Assembly (NCBI RefSeq): GCF_937863835.1
Contig: NZ_CALMHT010000123.1
Location: forward strand, 1 to 45,737
Direction: 5' to 3'
Source of the DNA: an uncultured Prevotella sp.
GTDB lineage: Bacteria > Bacteroidota > Bacteroidia > Bacteroidales > Bacteroidaceae
DNA: 45,737 nt
The position numbers and the translations under genes were made by a program. The notes below the pieces were generated by a model. That model had not been told where the DNA came from, made no database searches, and worked only from the letters and a program-made list of their open reading frames with translations. This document shows, piece by piece, positions 33,331 to 42,351 of this stretch; position 1 is the first letter of the stretch, and each line of letters opens with the position of its first letter.

Positions 33331-34446
33331 ATGATACTACAGAAAATCTCTATCATAAATTATAAGAATATCAAGACAGCCAATCTCAATTTATCTCCTA
33401 AAATCAATTGTTTTATAGGAAGTAATGGGGAGGGCAAGACGAATGTGCTTGATTCTGTATATTATATGTCATTCTGTAGAAGTGCCAATAACCCAATAGA
33501 TTCACAGGTTATTCGTCATGGTGAAGATTTTTTTGTTCTTGAAGGTTCTTATATGACGGAAAATCAGGAGGTGGAAAACGTTTATGTAGGAATGAAAAGA
33601 GGTGTGAAGAAACACTTCAAACGAAACAAAAAAGAGTATAAACGTCTTTCAGAACATATAGGTCTGATACCTTTAGTGATGGTGTCTCCTGCTGACAGTA
33701 TGATTATTGATGGTGGAAGCGAGGAGCGGCGTAGACTGATGGATGTCGTCATATCACAGTACGACCGTACTTACATAGAAGCTCTGGGACGTTATAATAA
33801 AGCATTACAGCAACGTAATTCCCTCTTGAAAATGGACGATGAGCCGGATATTGAACTGATGAAGATTTGGGAAGAACAGATGGCTGCCGAAGGTACGCCC
33901 ATATACAAGAAACGAGCTGATTTCGTAGATGCGTTGTTACCTGTGTTTCAAAAGTTTTATCAGAATATATCTGATGATAAGGAGACCGTCTCCTTACGAT
34001 ACGTATCTCATTGTCAGCGTGGTCCTTTGTTGGATGTGATTCAGCGTGACAGGATTAAAGACCTTGCCGTGGGGTATTCACTCCATGGTATTCATCGTGA
34101 TGACTTGGAAATGATGCTTGGTGATTATCAGATGAAACGTGAAGGCAGTCAGGGACAGAACAAAACATTTGTTGTTGCTCTCAAATTAGCCTTGTTCGAT
34201 TTCTTAAAACAGACAGGCAATAAGACGACGCCGATATTGCTACTTGATGATATCTTTGATAAACTGGATGCGGTGCGAGTTGAGCGTATAGTCCAATTAG
34301 TATCCAGTGATATGTTTGGTCAGATATTGATTACTGATACGAACCGTGAGAATTTGGATAAGATTTTGTATGGGAACAGTCTAGCTTACAAAATCTTCAA
34401 TGTTGAAAATGGAGAAATAACTGAAAGGGGGAATGCCAATGTTTAA
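33331..34446 (+). CDS. recF: DNA replication and repair protein RecF
   Basis: 371 aa, the usual RecF length. The Walker A motif GSNGEGKTN with K36 and the C-terminal Walker B PILLLDDIFDKLD are complete. It loads RecA onto gaps during recombinational repair. The start at 33331 (MILQKISIINYKN) is chosen because the promoter's -7 box overlaps the earlier in-frame ATG at 33304. The end overlaps the DUF721 gene by 14 nt. Confidence 0.96.
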   Translation: MILQKISIINYKNIKTANLNLSPKINCFIGSNGEGKTNVLDSVYYMSFCRSANNPIDSQVIRHGEDFFVLEGSYMTENQEVENVYVGMKRGVKKHFKRNKKEYKRLSEHIGLIPLVMVSPADSMIIDGGSEERRRLMDVVISQYDRTYIEALGRYNKALQQRNSLLKMDDEPDIELMKIWEEQMAAEGTPIYKKRADFVDALLPVFQKFYQNISDDKETVSLRYVSHCQRGPLLDVIQRDRIKDLAVGYSLHGIHRDDLEMMLGDYQMKREGSQGQNKTFVVALKLALFDFLKQTGNKTTPILLLDDIFDKLDAVRVERIVQLVSSDMFGQILITDTNRENLDKILYGNSLAYKIFNVENGEITERGNANV

Positions 34447-34729
34447 GCGTGATGTGAAACCTCTTAAAGATATACTGAATATCTTGCTTAGGGAAGAAGG
34501 ACTGGAAACTCCGTTGCTTCAGAAAAGACTGATTGATTCATGGCCGATAATTATGGGACCTGTCATTGCGAAATACACATCCGGCCTTTATATCAAGAAT
34601 CAGATTCTCTTCGTTCATCTGTTAAATCCGGCATTACGTGCCGACCTTTCCATGCAGAAGAAACAAATAGTCATGCGACTGAATATGGTGGTGAAAAGTC
34701 AGGTTATCGTTGATATACGATTCAATTGA
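34433..34729 (+). CDS. DUF721/DciA-like protein
   Basis: 98 aa. The DUF721 (DciA-like) signature is the pattern of an N-terminal amphipathic helix followed by SWPIIMGPVIAKYTSGLYIK and LFVHLLNPALRADLSMQKK. DciA-type proteins help load the replicative helicase in bacteria that lack DnaC. It follows recF with a 14-nt overlap, the arrangement often seen in Bacteroidota. ATG 34439 (MFKRDVK) is an alternative start. Its end converges on the cyclo-ligase gene with one base between. Confidence 0.85.
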   Translation: MPMFKRDVKPLKDILNILLREEGLETPLLQKRLIDSWPIIMGPVIAKYTSGLYIKNQILFVHLLNPALRADLSMQKKQIVMRLNMVVKSQVIVDIRFN

Positions 34730-34730
34730 A

Positions 34731-35264
34731 TCAGATGATTTCATCCATTTTTACATCATAAAGTCCGGTGGGAATATTGTCGACTTTTTGGAAATCGAAA
34801 CATATACCGATTTTGTAAACATCGGGTATCTTTTTCAGAAACCGGTCGTAATATCCTTTACCTCTGCCCAACCTGTTCCCGTTACTGTCGAAACTCATTC
34901 CCGGAATGACGGCGACGTCGATGGTTTCCAGATTCGTAAAAGTATTCCCTGTCGGTTCCATAATACCATAACACCCTTTTCTCAAATCGTCCGGGCCTCC
35001 ATATTCACGGAGTTCCATTTCTGTATCGTCTTTTACGTATGGGAGTAGTATTTTTTTTCCTGTTTTGGATAATAGATCAATAAGATGATGGGTATTCACT
35101 TCATCATGGAGCGAATAATAAAGAATAATTGTTTGGGCGTTCTTCACTCTGTCGCTGTGCAGGAGTCTTTGTATAATCATACGAGACAGTTCATCCAGTT
35201 GAATCTGGGTGAACTGTCTTTTCTTTTCTCTTATTTTATTTCTTAATATAATTTTTTCTTTCAT
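34731..35264 (-). CDS. 5-formyltetrahydrofolate cyclo-ligase
   Basis: 177 aa. ATP-dependent conversion of 5-formyl-THF to methenyl-THF. N-terminal basic IRNKIREKKRQFTQI-type helix, nucleotide-binding RLGRGKGYYDRFL near the C-terminus, and the PGMSFDSNGNRLG block are all diagnostic. It overlaps the end of the CtpA-type protease gene by 29 nt and is the last gene of a four-gene minus-strand operon (M3 peptidase, dCMP deaminase, protease, cyclo-ligase). Confidence 0.94.
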   Translation of the reverse strand: MKEKIILRNKIREKKRQFTQIQLDELSRMIIQRLLHSDRVKNAQTIILYYSLHDEVNTHHLIDLLSKTGKKILLPYVKDDTEMELREYGGPDDLRKGCYGIMEPTGNTFTNLETIDVAVIPGMSFDSNGNRLGRGKGYYDRFLKKIPDVYKIGICFDFQKVDNIPTGLYDVKMDEII

Positions 35265-36888
35265 ACTTTTTCGGGAAAGCTGAACCGTTCTTGAAAACGT
35301 AAAGGGCCTTCTTGATAACGGGATCCTTCAGATTCAGGTATTCGTTCCAGGCCTCTTCGTCCAAGATATTATAAATAATACGACTGTCAATATAGGTCTG
35401 AAGCAGTTTATGTGACTTCTGAATCATCAGGTTGCGGCGTTTCAGTCCATGATCGTCTGCATAAGAGGCAAATTTGTCAACCGTATTCTGTTTTACCAGA
35501 TAATCTGACAGTTCCATCATTTCCTTGAAATTATTCAGTTTTATTCTGTTTTCATCTGTATAAGTGAATGCGAATTGCAATATGAGTCCACTCATTGCCG
35601 CCTGTTTATAGTATGATGTCATGTCGAGTGTATCTTCAGGAACAAAAATATCCGGGGTGATACCACCGCCTCCATATACCGTACGACCGATTCGTGTATG
35701 ATATGCAGGACCTTTATGTTTTATACTGTCCTGTGAGAAAAACTCTCCATGCTCGTATCTGGTAAGCAGATCCTGATTGTAATCTTTGTCGTCTCCTGTC
35801 GTATATGGTTTTTGTATACAACGTCCTGACGGTGTATAGTATCTGGCTATCGTCAGACGAATCATAGAACCGTCTGGGAAAGCGATCGGTTGTTGTACAA
35901 GTCCCTTGCCAAATGAACGTCGTCCGATGATAGTTGCCCGGTCATTATCCTGCATTGCTCCTGAGAATATCTCGGAAGCCGATGCCGAGCCTTCATTGAT
36001 CAGGACGACCAGAGGAATATTCTGATAACTGCCACGACCGTCTGTGCGGTAATCCTCTCTTGGCGATTTGCGGCCTTTCGTGTAAACGATCAATCTGTTC
36101 TTGGGCAGGAATTCATTCGCCATCTGCACGGCTGATGCCAGATATCCTCCGGTATTGTCACGCAGGTCTATGACAAGATTGTCAAATCCTTCCTGTGACA
36201 ACTTTGCTAAAGATATTAATAGCTCAGGATATGTATTTTCGGCAAAATTCTTGATTTTGATATATCCGGTGGTCTCATTCAGCATATACGTTGCCGATAT
36301 ACTTTTCTGTGGAATGTCACCTCTTGTTATTGTGATATATCTTATCTTTTTCTGTCCGTATCTTTGTACGCCGATTTTCACCTTCGTGTCCTTCGGACCT
36401 TTCAGTTTGTGCATGGCTTCTTCCTGGGTAACCTGCTTGCCCACGAATGTTTTGCCGTCTACACTTACAATCTTATCTCCAGCTAAGACGCCGGCCCTTT
36501 CAGCAGGTCCGTTCTTGATCACATTCTGAACGTGTATGGTGTCTTGGCGAATCGTAAATTCCACACCGATACCAGAGAAAGAACTTTTCAGTTCATCGTT
36601 CGTATTTTGTACGTCTTTGGCACTGATATATACTGAATGTGGATCCAGTTCTGCCAGAATCTGTGGCATAGCTTTTTCCACCAGACTGTCCATATCCACA
36701 GGATCTACATATTGATCATCAATAATCCTAAGCAGATTGTTCAGTTTGTTGCTGCTCGAATTAATGATACTCAGGCGGTTGCCTGAGAAATGATTTGAAT
36801 AAAATGTTCCGATTACGATTCCGATTACGATACAAAGTGCCATCAGAAATGGCATGTAACGGTTTGATTTATTTGGATTCATTTTCAT
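35236..36888 (-). CDS. C-terminal processing protease (S41, CtpA-type)
   Basis: 550 aa. N-terminal membrane anchor (YMPFLMALCIVIGIVIGTFY), then a PDZ domain at about 100-190 (GIGVEFTIRQ ... GDKIVSVDG). The tail-specific protease domain follows with the Ser in EGSASASEIFSG (residues 300-309) and K328 in SFGKGLVQ. The roughly 150-residue C-terminal extension is typical of Bacteroidota CtpA. It acts in the periplasm on protein C-termini. It overlaps the dCMP deaminase gene by 20 nt; MKMNPNKS at 36888 or the ATG at 36882 can be the start. Confidence 0.93.
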   Translation of the reverse strand: MKMNPNKSNRYMPFLMALCIVIGIVIGTFYSNHFSGNRLSIINSSSNKLNNLLRIIDDQYVDPVDMDSLVEKAMPQILAELDPHSVYISAKDVQNTNDELKSSFSGIGVEFTIRQDTIHVQNVIKNGPAERAGVLAGDKIVSVDGKTFVGKQVTQEEAMHKLKGPKDTKVKIGVQRYGQKKIRYITITRGDIPQKSISATYMLNETTGYIKIKNFAENTYPELLISLAKLSQEGFDNLVIDLRDNTGGYLASAVQMANEFLPKNRLIVYTKGRKSPREDYRTDGRGSYQNIPLVVLINEGSASASEIFSGAMQDNDRATIIGRRSFGKGLVQQPIAFPDGSMIRLTIARYYTPSGRCIQKPYTTGDDKDYNQDLLTRYEHGEFFSQDSIKHKGPAYHTRIGRTVYGGGGITPDIFVPEDTLDMTSYYKQAAMSGLILQFAFTYTDENRIKLNNFKEMMELSDYLVKQNTVDKFASYADDHGLKRRNLMIQKSHKLLQTYIDSRIIYNILDEEAWNEYLNLKDPVIKKALYVFKNGSAFPKKYERKNYIKK

Positions 36889-37312
36889 CAGGGTTTATAT
36901 ATATAACTTCTATGTTAGCTCTTCTCAAAAGATCAATACCATCATGCAGACGGTATTCTTCTCCATATACGACTCTCTTTATGCCCGACTGGATAATCAG
37001 CTTCGAACATTCCAGGCAAGGTGATGCCGTCACATACAATGTGGCTCCTTCACTGTTGTTGTTGCTGCGCGCCAGTTTGGTGATGGCGTTCGCCTCAGCG
37101 TGCAGCACGTATGGTTTTGTGATATTATTGTCATCCTCACAAATGTTTTCGAAACCGCTGGGCGTACCGTTGTATCCGTCACTGATAATCATCTTGTCCT
37201 TAACGACGAGCGCTCCTACCTGCCGACGGTGACAATAACTGTTTTCAGCCCATATACGTGCCATGCGTATATATCTGTAATCCAGATTTCTTTGTTTTTC
37301 TTCGGATGTCAT
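36869..37312 (-). CDS. Deoxycytidylate deaminase (dCMP deaminase family)
   Basis: 147 aa, zinc-dependent cytidine/deoxycytidylate deaminase family. The zinc site is HAEANAI (catalytic HAE) with the PCLECSKLI Cys pair. An N-terminal YCHRRQVGALVVKD segment is typical of dCMP deaminase. It makes dUMP for thymidylate synthesis and is a ComEB-like protein. It lies between the M3 peptidase and the protease genes with gaps of 20 nt and a 20-nt overlap. Confidence 0.92.
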   Translation of the reverse strand: MTSEEKQRNLDYRYIRMARIWAENSYCHRRQVGALVVKDKMIISDGYNGTPSGFENICEDDNNITKPYVLHAEANAITKLARSNNNSEGATLYVTASPCLECSKLIIQSGIKRVVYGEEYRLHDGIDLLRRANIEVIYINPDENESK

Positions 37313-37332
37313 ATTGATGAGTCCTTTTCTGT

Positions 37333-39426
37333 TTATTTCTTTGTCTTTTTGATACCATTGCGTTTCAGCAGTGCGTCAATGGTGGGCTCGCTGCCGCGGA
37401 AATTCTTGTAGAGTGTCATAGGATGCTTTGTGCCACCTTTCGACAGTACGTTATCTCTCCAACTTTGCGCCGTCTTCTGATCGAAAATACCATTTTTCTT
37501 GAATACACTGAAGGCGTCGGCTTCCAGTACTTCTGCCCATTTATAACTGTAATAGCCTGCTGCATATCCACCAGCCATGATATGACTGAACTGAACTGTC
37601 ATGCATGTATTCGGCAATTGTTTTGTAACCATTGCTTTGCTCCACGCTTTTTTCTCATAAGGAATGATATCTTCGTCGAAAGCTTCTTTCTTCGTATAAT
37701 ATGACATATCCAGTAGACCGAAACTGACTTGGCGCAGACATGAATATGCTGCCATGAAGTTTCTGCTTCTGACAATACGTTCTATCAGTTCATCGGGCAA
37801 CGGTTCTCCTGTCTTGTAATGGAAAGCGAAGGTGCGCAAAAAATCTTTTTCTACGGCATAGTTTTCCATAAACTGAGAAGGCAGTTCCACGAAGTCCCAC
37901 CATACATTGGTTCCGGATAAACTCTCAAAACGTGTATTGGCGAACATCCCATGTAGTGAATGGCCGAATTCATGCAGGAATGTCTCCACTTCTCCGAGTG
38001 TCAATAGCGCCGGTTTCCCCTCGGTCGGTTTCGTCAGGTTCATAACGACACTGACGTGTGGACGGACATTATTCCCTTTGCGGTCAATCCACTGACCTTG
38101 ATATTCTGTCATCCATGCGCCACCTTGCTTTCCTTTGCGGGGGTGAAAATCGGCATAGAATACAGCCAGATACGATCCGTCTTTATCGAACACTTCATAA
38201 GCTTTTACATCCTGATGATAGACAGGGATGTCTTTATTCTCTTTGAATGTGATGCCGTATAGTTTGTTGGCTAGTCCGAACACTCCGTCGATGACCTTCG
38301 ACAGTTCGAAGTAAGGTCGGAGCATCTCCGAATCGAGATTGTATTTGGCAAGTTGCAGTTTATGGGAATAAAAACTGAAATCCCACGGTTCCAGTTTGAA
38401 ATCCTTACTTTCCGTTTTCTTTGCCAGTTTCTCTATCGCGTCCACTTCTTTGACGGCAGTCGGTTTATATGCGTCTATAAGGTCGTTCAGCAATTTGTAT
38501 ACATTGCGTACGTTACTTGCCATACGGTGTTTCAATACATAGTCGGCGTATGTAGTATAACCCAACAACTGTGCTATCTCACGGCGCAGATTTACGAGCT
38601 TCTTGCATATCTCGATATTGTTCTCTGTATTGTCGTGCGTGCATTCGGTGTTTTTTGCCATATACATCCGCTTACGCAGTTCACGCTGGGTGGAGTAGGT
38701 CATAAATGGACTGTAACTGGGAAAGTCCAGCGAAAATATCCACCCTGTTTCGCCTTTTTCCTTAGCCGCCAGAGCTGCCGCCTCGCGAGCTGTATTCGGT
38801 AGTCCTTCCAGTTGTGCCTCGTCTGTGATGTGCAGTTCGAAAGCCTTATTCTCTTTGAGGAGGTTCTGAGAAAACTGCAGAGACAATGTACTCGCTTCTT
38901 CTGTCAGTTGGCGCAATTTCTCCTTACCGGCTTTGTCCAGCAAAGCTCCACTCCGTACAAAACCGTCATAACAGTTATCCAACAGCATCTTTTCTTCTTC
39001 TGTCAGTTTCCGATGGTGCCGGTGTACATATTTGATGCGCTCGAACAGCTTTTCATTCAAGCGGATATCATTGGCATGTTTTGTGAGTATAGGACTCATC
39101 TTCTGGGCTAGTGCATCCAGTTCGTCATTCGTTTCCGCACTCAGCAGATTGAAGAACACGGTAGATGTCCTGTCTAATAAGTCGTAATAATGATCATTAT
39201 CATTATCTTTATCATCATCGACACGTATAATGGTGTTATCGAAAGTGGGCTTCCGGGGATCGTTGACAATTCTGTCTGTATCTTCATCGTCGCGGCGTAT
39301 ACCCTCCATAAAAGCTTCCTCAAAATCCGATATACTTATACGGTCAAACGGCACAGTATCGTGTGGCGTGTTATATTGTTCAAATAAAGGATTTTCGCGT
39401 TTCTTCTCTGTCTTATTTTCATTCAT
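37333..39426 (-). CDS. M3-family metallopeptidase (peptidyl-dipeptidase Dcp/oligopeptidase-like)
   Basis: 697 aa from ATG at 39426 (MNENKTEKK). An earlier ATG at 39453 overlaps the predicted -7 box and is rejected. The zinc motif HEFGHSLHGMF has H485, E486 and H489. There is no signal peptide, so it is cytoplasmic, degrading small peptides. An acidic low-complexity insert (DDDKDNDNDH, about residues 70-79) sits between TFDNTIIRV and YYDLLDR, where family members have only a few residues. It starts a four-gene operon. Confidence 0.93.
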   Translation of the reverse strand: MNENKTEKKRENPLFEQYNTPHDTVPFDRISISDFEEAFMEGIRRDDEDTDRIVNDPRKPTFDNTIIRVDDDKDNDNDHYYDLLDRTSTVFFNLLSAETNDELDALAQKMSPILTKHANDIRLNEKLFERIKYVHRHHRKLTEEEKMLLDNCYDGFVRSGALLDKAGKEKLRQLTEEASTLSLQFSQNLLKENKAFELHITDEAQLEGLPNTAREAAALAAKEKGETGWIFSLDFPSYSPFMTYSTQRELRKRMYMAKNTECTHDNTENNIEICKKLVNLRREIAQLLGYTTYADYVLKHRMASNVRNVYKLLNDLIDAYKPTAVKEVDAIEKLAKKTESKDFKLEPWDFSFYSHKLQLAKYNLDSEMLRPYFELSKVIDGVFGLANKLYGITFKENKDIPVYHQDVKAYEVFDKDGSYLAVFYADFHPRKGKQGGAWMTEYQGQWIDRKGNNVRPHVSVVMNLTKPTEGKPALLTLGEVETFLHEFGHSLHGMFANTRFESLSGTNVWWDFVELPSQFMENYAVEKDFLRTFAFHYKTGEPLPDELIERIVRSRNFMAAYSCLRQVSFGLLDMSYYTKKEAFDEDIIPYEKKAWSKAMVTKQLPNTCMTVQFSHIMAGGYAAGYYSYKWAEVLEADAFSVFKKNGIFDQKTAQSWRDNVLSKGGTKHPMTLYKNFRGSEPTIDALLKRNGIKKTKK

Positions 39427-39450
39427 ACTAAATACTTTCCTTTTTATATG

Positions 39451-39458
39451 CAAAAGTA
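39451..39458 (-). promoter_or_regulatory. Probable -7 box of the M3 peptidase operon
   Basis: TACTTTTG on the minus strand, 24 nt before the chosen ATG at 39426. The -33 element is not clear. The stretch 39459-39506 is AT-rich and contains no gene. Confidence 0.5.
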
Positions 39459-39506
39459 AGAAAAAAACTGATTATACATTATTATAAATGTGATTTTTAA
39501 CGTATG

Positions 39507-40184
39507 TTACATCAATAAACGTTCTAATGCAGGAATGACAAATCCGCCCCTATGGAGAATAATCAAACCTTCATCCGACATTCTGTTGAGTTCTTTTGAA
39601 ACATTCAACCTGCCGTCATTCAGTTCTTTGGCAAGCGTTTCCATGTGTATGTCAAGTTTTTTCTTGCCTGCGGGATATTGGCATCTTTCAACGATAAATT
39701 TTATAATCAGATTACGTATATTGTCGGGTCGTTTCCGCCAAGGATTTCTTGACAGCTTCTGGATCTTTGCTGACAGCAGATTGAGGATGTTGATCTTGAA
39801 TATCATATAGTTGTCTGACAATTTCATCAGTTCGTCTTTGTCTATAGATATCATGTTACACGCTGTGATACTATTGATATTATAAGACGATTGTTGTGTT
39901 AGTCCGAATAGACATTCCAGTTGAAACATATATGGAGCATGTATCTCTTCTGATATGGTATAACTGTGGTCGTCTGAAGATTTGGAAATAACAATACAGC
40001 CGTTCGTCAGGTAGTAGACATGTTCGCATTTTTCTCCTTCTCTGATAATCGTTTTGCCTTGCTCGAATTTCAAAAACCCGAATTTCGTATGTTCCACAAT
40101 CTGATTCAGATCGTCTTTGCTCATACCGAGAAACAAAGGGGTCTGTAATAATTTATCGTATAAGTGCAAAACAGACATACACAA
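39507..40184 (-). CDS. Crp/Fnr-family transcriptional regulator
   Basis: 225 aa. N-terminal cyclic-nucleotide-binding-like barrel (KFGFLKFEQGKTIIREGEKC, YYLTNGCIVIS) and a C-terminal winged helix (TLAKELNDGRLNVSKELNRM). It lacks the Cys set of Fnr, so it is not an oxygen-sensing iron-sulfur protein by sequence; the ligand is unknown. It follows apbE by 4 nt and is the distal gene of the long minus-strand run from the DUF4199 gene. Confidence 0.9.
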   Translation of the reverse strand: MCMSVLHLYDKLLQTPLFLGMSKDDLNQIVEHTKFGFLKFEQGKTIIREGEKCEHVYYLTNGCIVISKSSDDHSYTISEEIHAPYMFQLECLFGLTQQSSYNINSITACNMISIDKDELMKLSDNYMIFKINILNLLSAKIQKLSRNPWRKRPDNIRNLIIKFIVERCQYPAGKKKLDIHMETLAKELNDGRLNVSKELNRMSDEGLIILHRGGFVIPALERLLM

Positions 40185-40188
40185 ATGA

Positions 40189-41217
40189 TTATTTCTGGAT
40201 CTTATTCTTCAACTTAGGAGAAAACCACACGGCATTTTTCCCTTTGTGGTCTGAATATATGAAATAAACCATCAGTTCAGGATGCTTGCTCAGTACTTTC
40301 TGAGCTTTATCCAACCCCAGCACCATAAATGATGTCGCGTATGCATCAGCTGTCGCGCAGTCTTTCGCAATGACAGTAGACGAAAGAATGTTGTGCTGTA
40401 CGGGGAAACCCGTCTTGGGATCTATGGTATGCGCATATTTCTTTCCGTTCTTGTAATAGAAATTTCTGTAATTACCGCTTGTCGCCATAGCCATATCAGT
40501 AATGTTCAGGACCGTTTGCAGTTCCGTATTCGTGTTTAGTGAATCATCAGAAGGTTTTGTCACACCGATTTTCCATGGAGTTCGTTTTTCATTGACACCG
40601 CTTGTTACGATTTCACCTCCTATCTCAATCATGAAATTCTTAATATCCATGCTTCTTAACAGACGTGCCACCACATCACTGCCGTATCCTTTCGCAATCG
40701 CACTGCAATCCAGCATGATACGGGGGTCTTTCTTTATTATTTTGCCATTTACCAAACTTACTTTCCTGTATCCTACAATACTCTTCAGGCTGTCCACGAC
40801 GTGTCTGTCAGGCATCGCACCTTTCTTGAACCCGAATCCCCATACATTGACTAGAGGAGCTACCGTTATGTCAAAAGCCCCGTCCGTCTCCTTGGATACA
40901 TTTTCTGCCAAGGTGAAGACATCCGTAAACATATCGTTTACTTTCACGTCTTTATTGTCGTTGATAGCCGTTATGATAGAATTTTTGTTGAATGGAGACA
41001 AAGAATTATCTACCTTCTGCAATTCGGCTACTATCTTTTCGTTCAGATCCGAATCACACTGATATGTAATGTTATAAACGGTTCCGAATATAAAACCGGT
41101 GTTGTGTTGGTATGGCATATCATGTTGGTGACGAACAATCAATACTGTTCCTATAATCAGAAACAGTAGGAAAGGCATTTGCCATATTAACTTCTTTTTA
41201 TTCTTTTCCGTACTCAT
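40189..41217 (-). CDS. apbE: FAD:protein FMN transferase (ApbE)
   Basis: 342 aa. N-terminal membrane anchor (WQMPFLLFLIIGTVLIV), then the ApbE fold. The motif IMLDCSAIAKGYGSDVVA and the late CATADAYATSFMVLGLDKA segment are diagnostic. It attaches FMN covalently to flavoproteins such as Rnf/Nqr subunits in the periplasm. It lies 2 nt after the neighbouring envelope gene and 4 nt before the Crp-family gene. Confidence 0.93.
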   Translation of the reverse strand: MSTEKNKKKLIWQMPFLLFLIIGTVLIVRHQHDMPYQHNTGFIFGTVYNITYQCDSDLNEKIVAELQKVDNSLSPFNKNSIITAINDNKDVKVNDMFTDVFTLAENVSKETDGAFDITVAPLVNVWGFGFKKGAMPDRHVVDSLKSIVGYRKVSLVNGKIIKKDPRIMLDCSAIAKGYGSDVVARLLRSMDIKNFMIEIGGEIVTSGVNEKRTPWKIGVTKPSDDSLNTNTELQTVLNITDMAMATSGNYRNFYYKNGKKYAHTIDPKTGFPVQHNILSSTVIAKDCATADAYATSFMVLGLDKAQKVLSKHPELMVYFIYSDHKGKNAVWFSPKLKNKIQK

Positions 41218-41219
41218 AT

Positions 41220-41915
41220 CTATATATCAATGATAACGTTAAATGTTCCGCCCAGTCTGCTGGAATTTGATATGCCGAATCCCGGAACATACCATGACTT
41301 GTCTATCGCACCCTCGTCAGAAGCCAGACGATATTTGTATCTTACGCTCCATCCCAGATGAAGGGGACCTATGATTTTGGCGTCGACACCGATAACAGCT
41401 TCCAGCCAGTGATAATAACAACTGTTGCCCGTCACCTCATATCTCACATTATATCCCCATACCGGGTCCTTGAAGTCGGGATGGTTGATATCATCTTTAT
41501 AAGAAGTGTATGCGTATCTGAAACCAGCATACAGCACATTGGTATCGTGCTTGTTTTTGAGGATGTTAAAGTCGCAGCCCACTCTGAAATACGGCGCGCT
41601 CGTCTTATAGTTGATGCCGGTAGCTTCCTGATGGTCGGCTTTTCCGTATCCTATTTCTACAGTAGGAAAATATTTATCTTTGAGATTGATTTTCAGAGCC
41701 GCCTCATATTGACCATAATCGCTAAGTTTTAGCATCAGCGGACCGACCAAGTCAGCCGAAACAGAAAAGCCTCTGAACAGCGCTGTCGAATCCTTCTCCT
41801 GCACCTTCTTTATTTTCTTGTAGGATTGTGCGGAGACCTGTGCGCAGGTAATAACCAGTATAATACTAATTACCGCTCTTGAAATATATATGGAAATGTT
41901 CTTTTGTCGCATCAT
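41220..41915 (-). CDS. Outer-membrane barrel-like envelope protein (DUF6048-like)
   Basis: 231 aa. Signal peptide in MRQKNISIYISRAVISIILVITCAQVSA (cleavage before Gln). The mature protein has strands such as FSVSADLVGPLMLKL and the terminal RLGGTFNVIIDI, consistent with a small beta barrel. The family is a Bacteroidales one that I associate with DUF6048, from memory. It overlaps the upstream lipoprotein gene by 50 nt (start ATG 41915 or 41912), which is unusually long and indicates coupling. Function unknown. Confidence 0.7.
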   Translation of the reverse strand: MMRQKNISIYISRAVISIILVITCAQVSAQSYKKIKKVQEKDSTALFRGFSVSADLVGPLMLKLSDYGQYEAALKINLKDKYFPTVEIGYGKADHQEATGINYKTSAPYFRVGCDFNILKNKHDTNVLYAGFRYAYTSYKDDINHPDFKDPVWGYNVRYEVTGNSCYYHWLEAVIGVDAKIIGPLHLGWSVRYKYRLASDEGAIDKSWYVPGFGISNSSRLGGTFNVIIDI

Positions 41916-42351
41916 AATTGACAGTTGAATTCTTTATCGTAATCGAGTCTATCCTGTTCTTGGTCCATTTCACGCCCGTAATCTTATGGAAATAAGACGG
42001 GTTGCAGTCTACGGATTCAAAATGAGGCGTATTCTCTTTCATAACAACGACCGTATCGATATAATTTTTTTTCAGGGTGTCTTTGATATTAAAGTACAAT
42101 GTGTCCGCCGGTGCCGAATAACTGATTGGCAGACTGAATGTCTTGATATTGACATCTTGGTTGATGAATACGGAATCAGTTCCGTTGACGCGTCTGGAAA
42201 ATATCGTCAAGGTATCTTTCAACGTGTCTGCTTTCCCGTTGCTGTTGTATATATTATAAACAGTATAAACCGTATTCAGTAATGGACAGTCGATCGTGGA
42301 ACAGGCACATAATAGTAATGATGCAAATATCACGAATACTATTTTCCGCAT
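41866..42351 (-). CDS. Putative lipoprotein (DUF6452-like)
   Basis: 161 aa. N-terminal MRKIVFVIFASLLLCACSTID has a lipobox-like LCAC, so C17 is probably lipidated. The rest is beta-rich (DTLYFNIKDTLKK, DSVFINQDVNIKTFSLPIS). I associate it with the Bacteroidales family DUF6452, from memory. Paired with the barrel-like gene downstream and overlapping it by 50 nt, so they probably act together in the outer membrane. Function unknown. It overlaps the glycosyltransferase gene by 13 nt. Confidence 0.7.
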   Translation of the reverse strand: MRKIVFVIFASLLLCACSTIDCPLLNTVYTVYNIYNSNGKADTLKDTLTIFSRRVNGTDSVFINQDVNIKTFSLPISYSAPADTLYFNIKDTLKKNYIDTVVVMKENTPHFESVDCNPSYFHKITGVKWTKNRIDSITIKNSTVNYDATKEHFHIYFKSGN

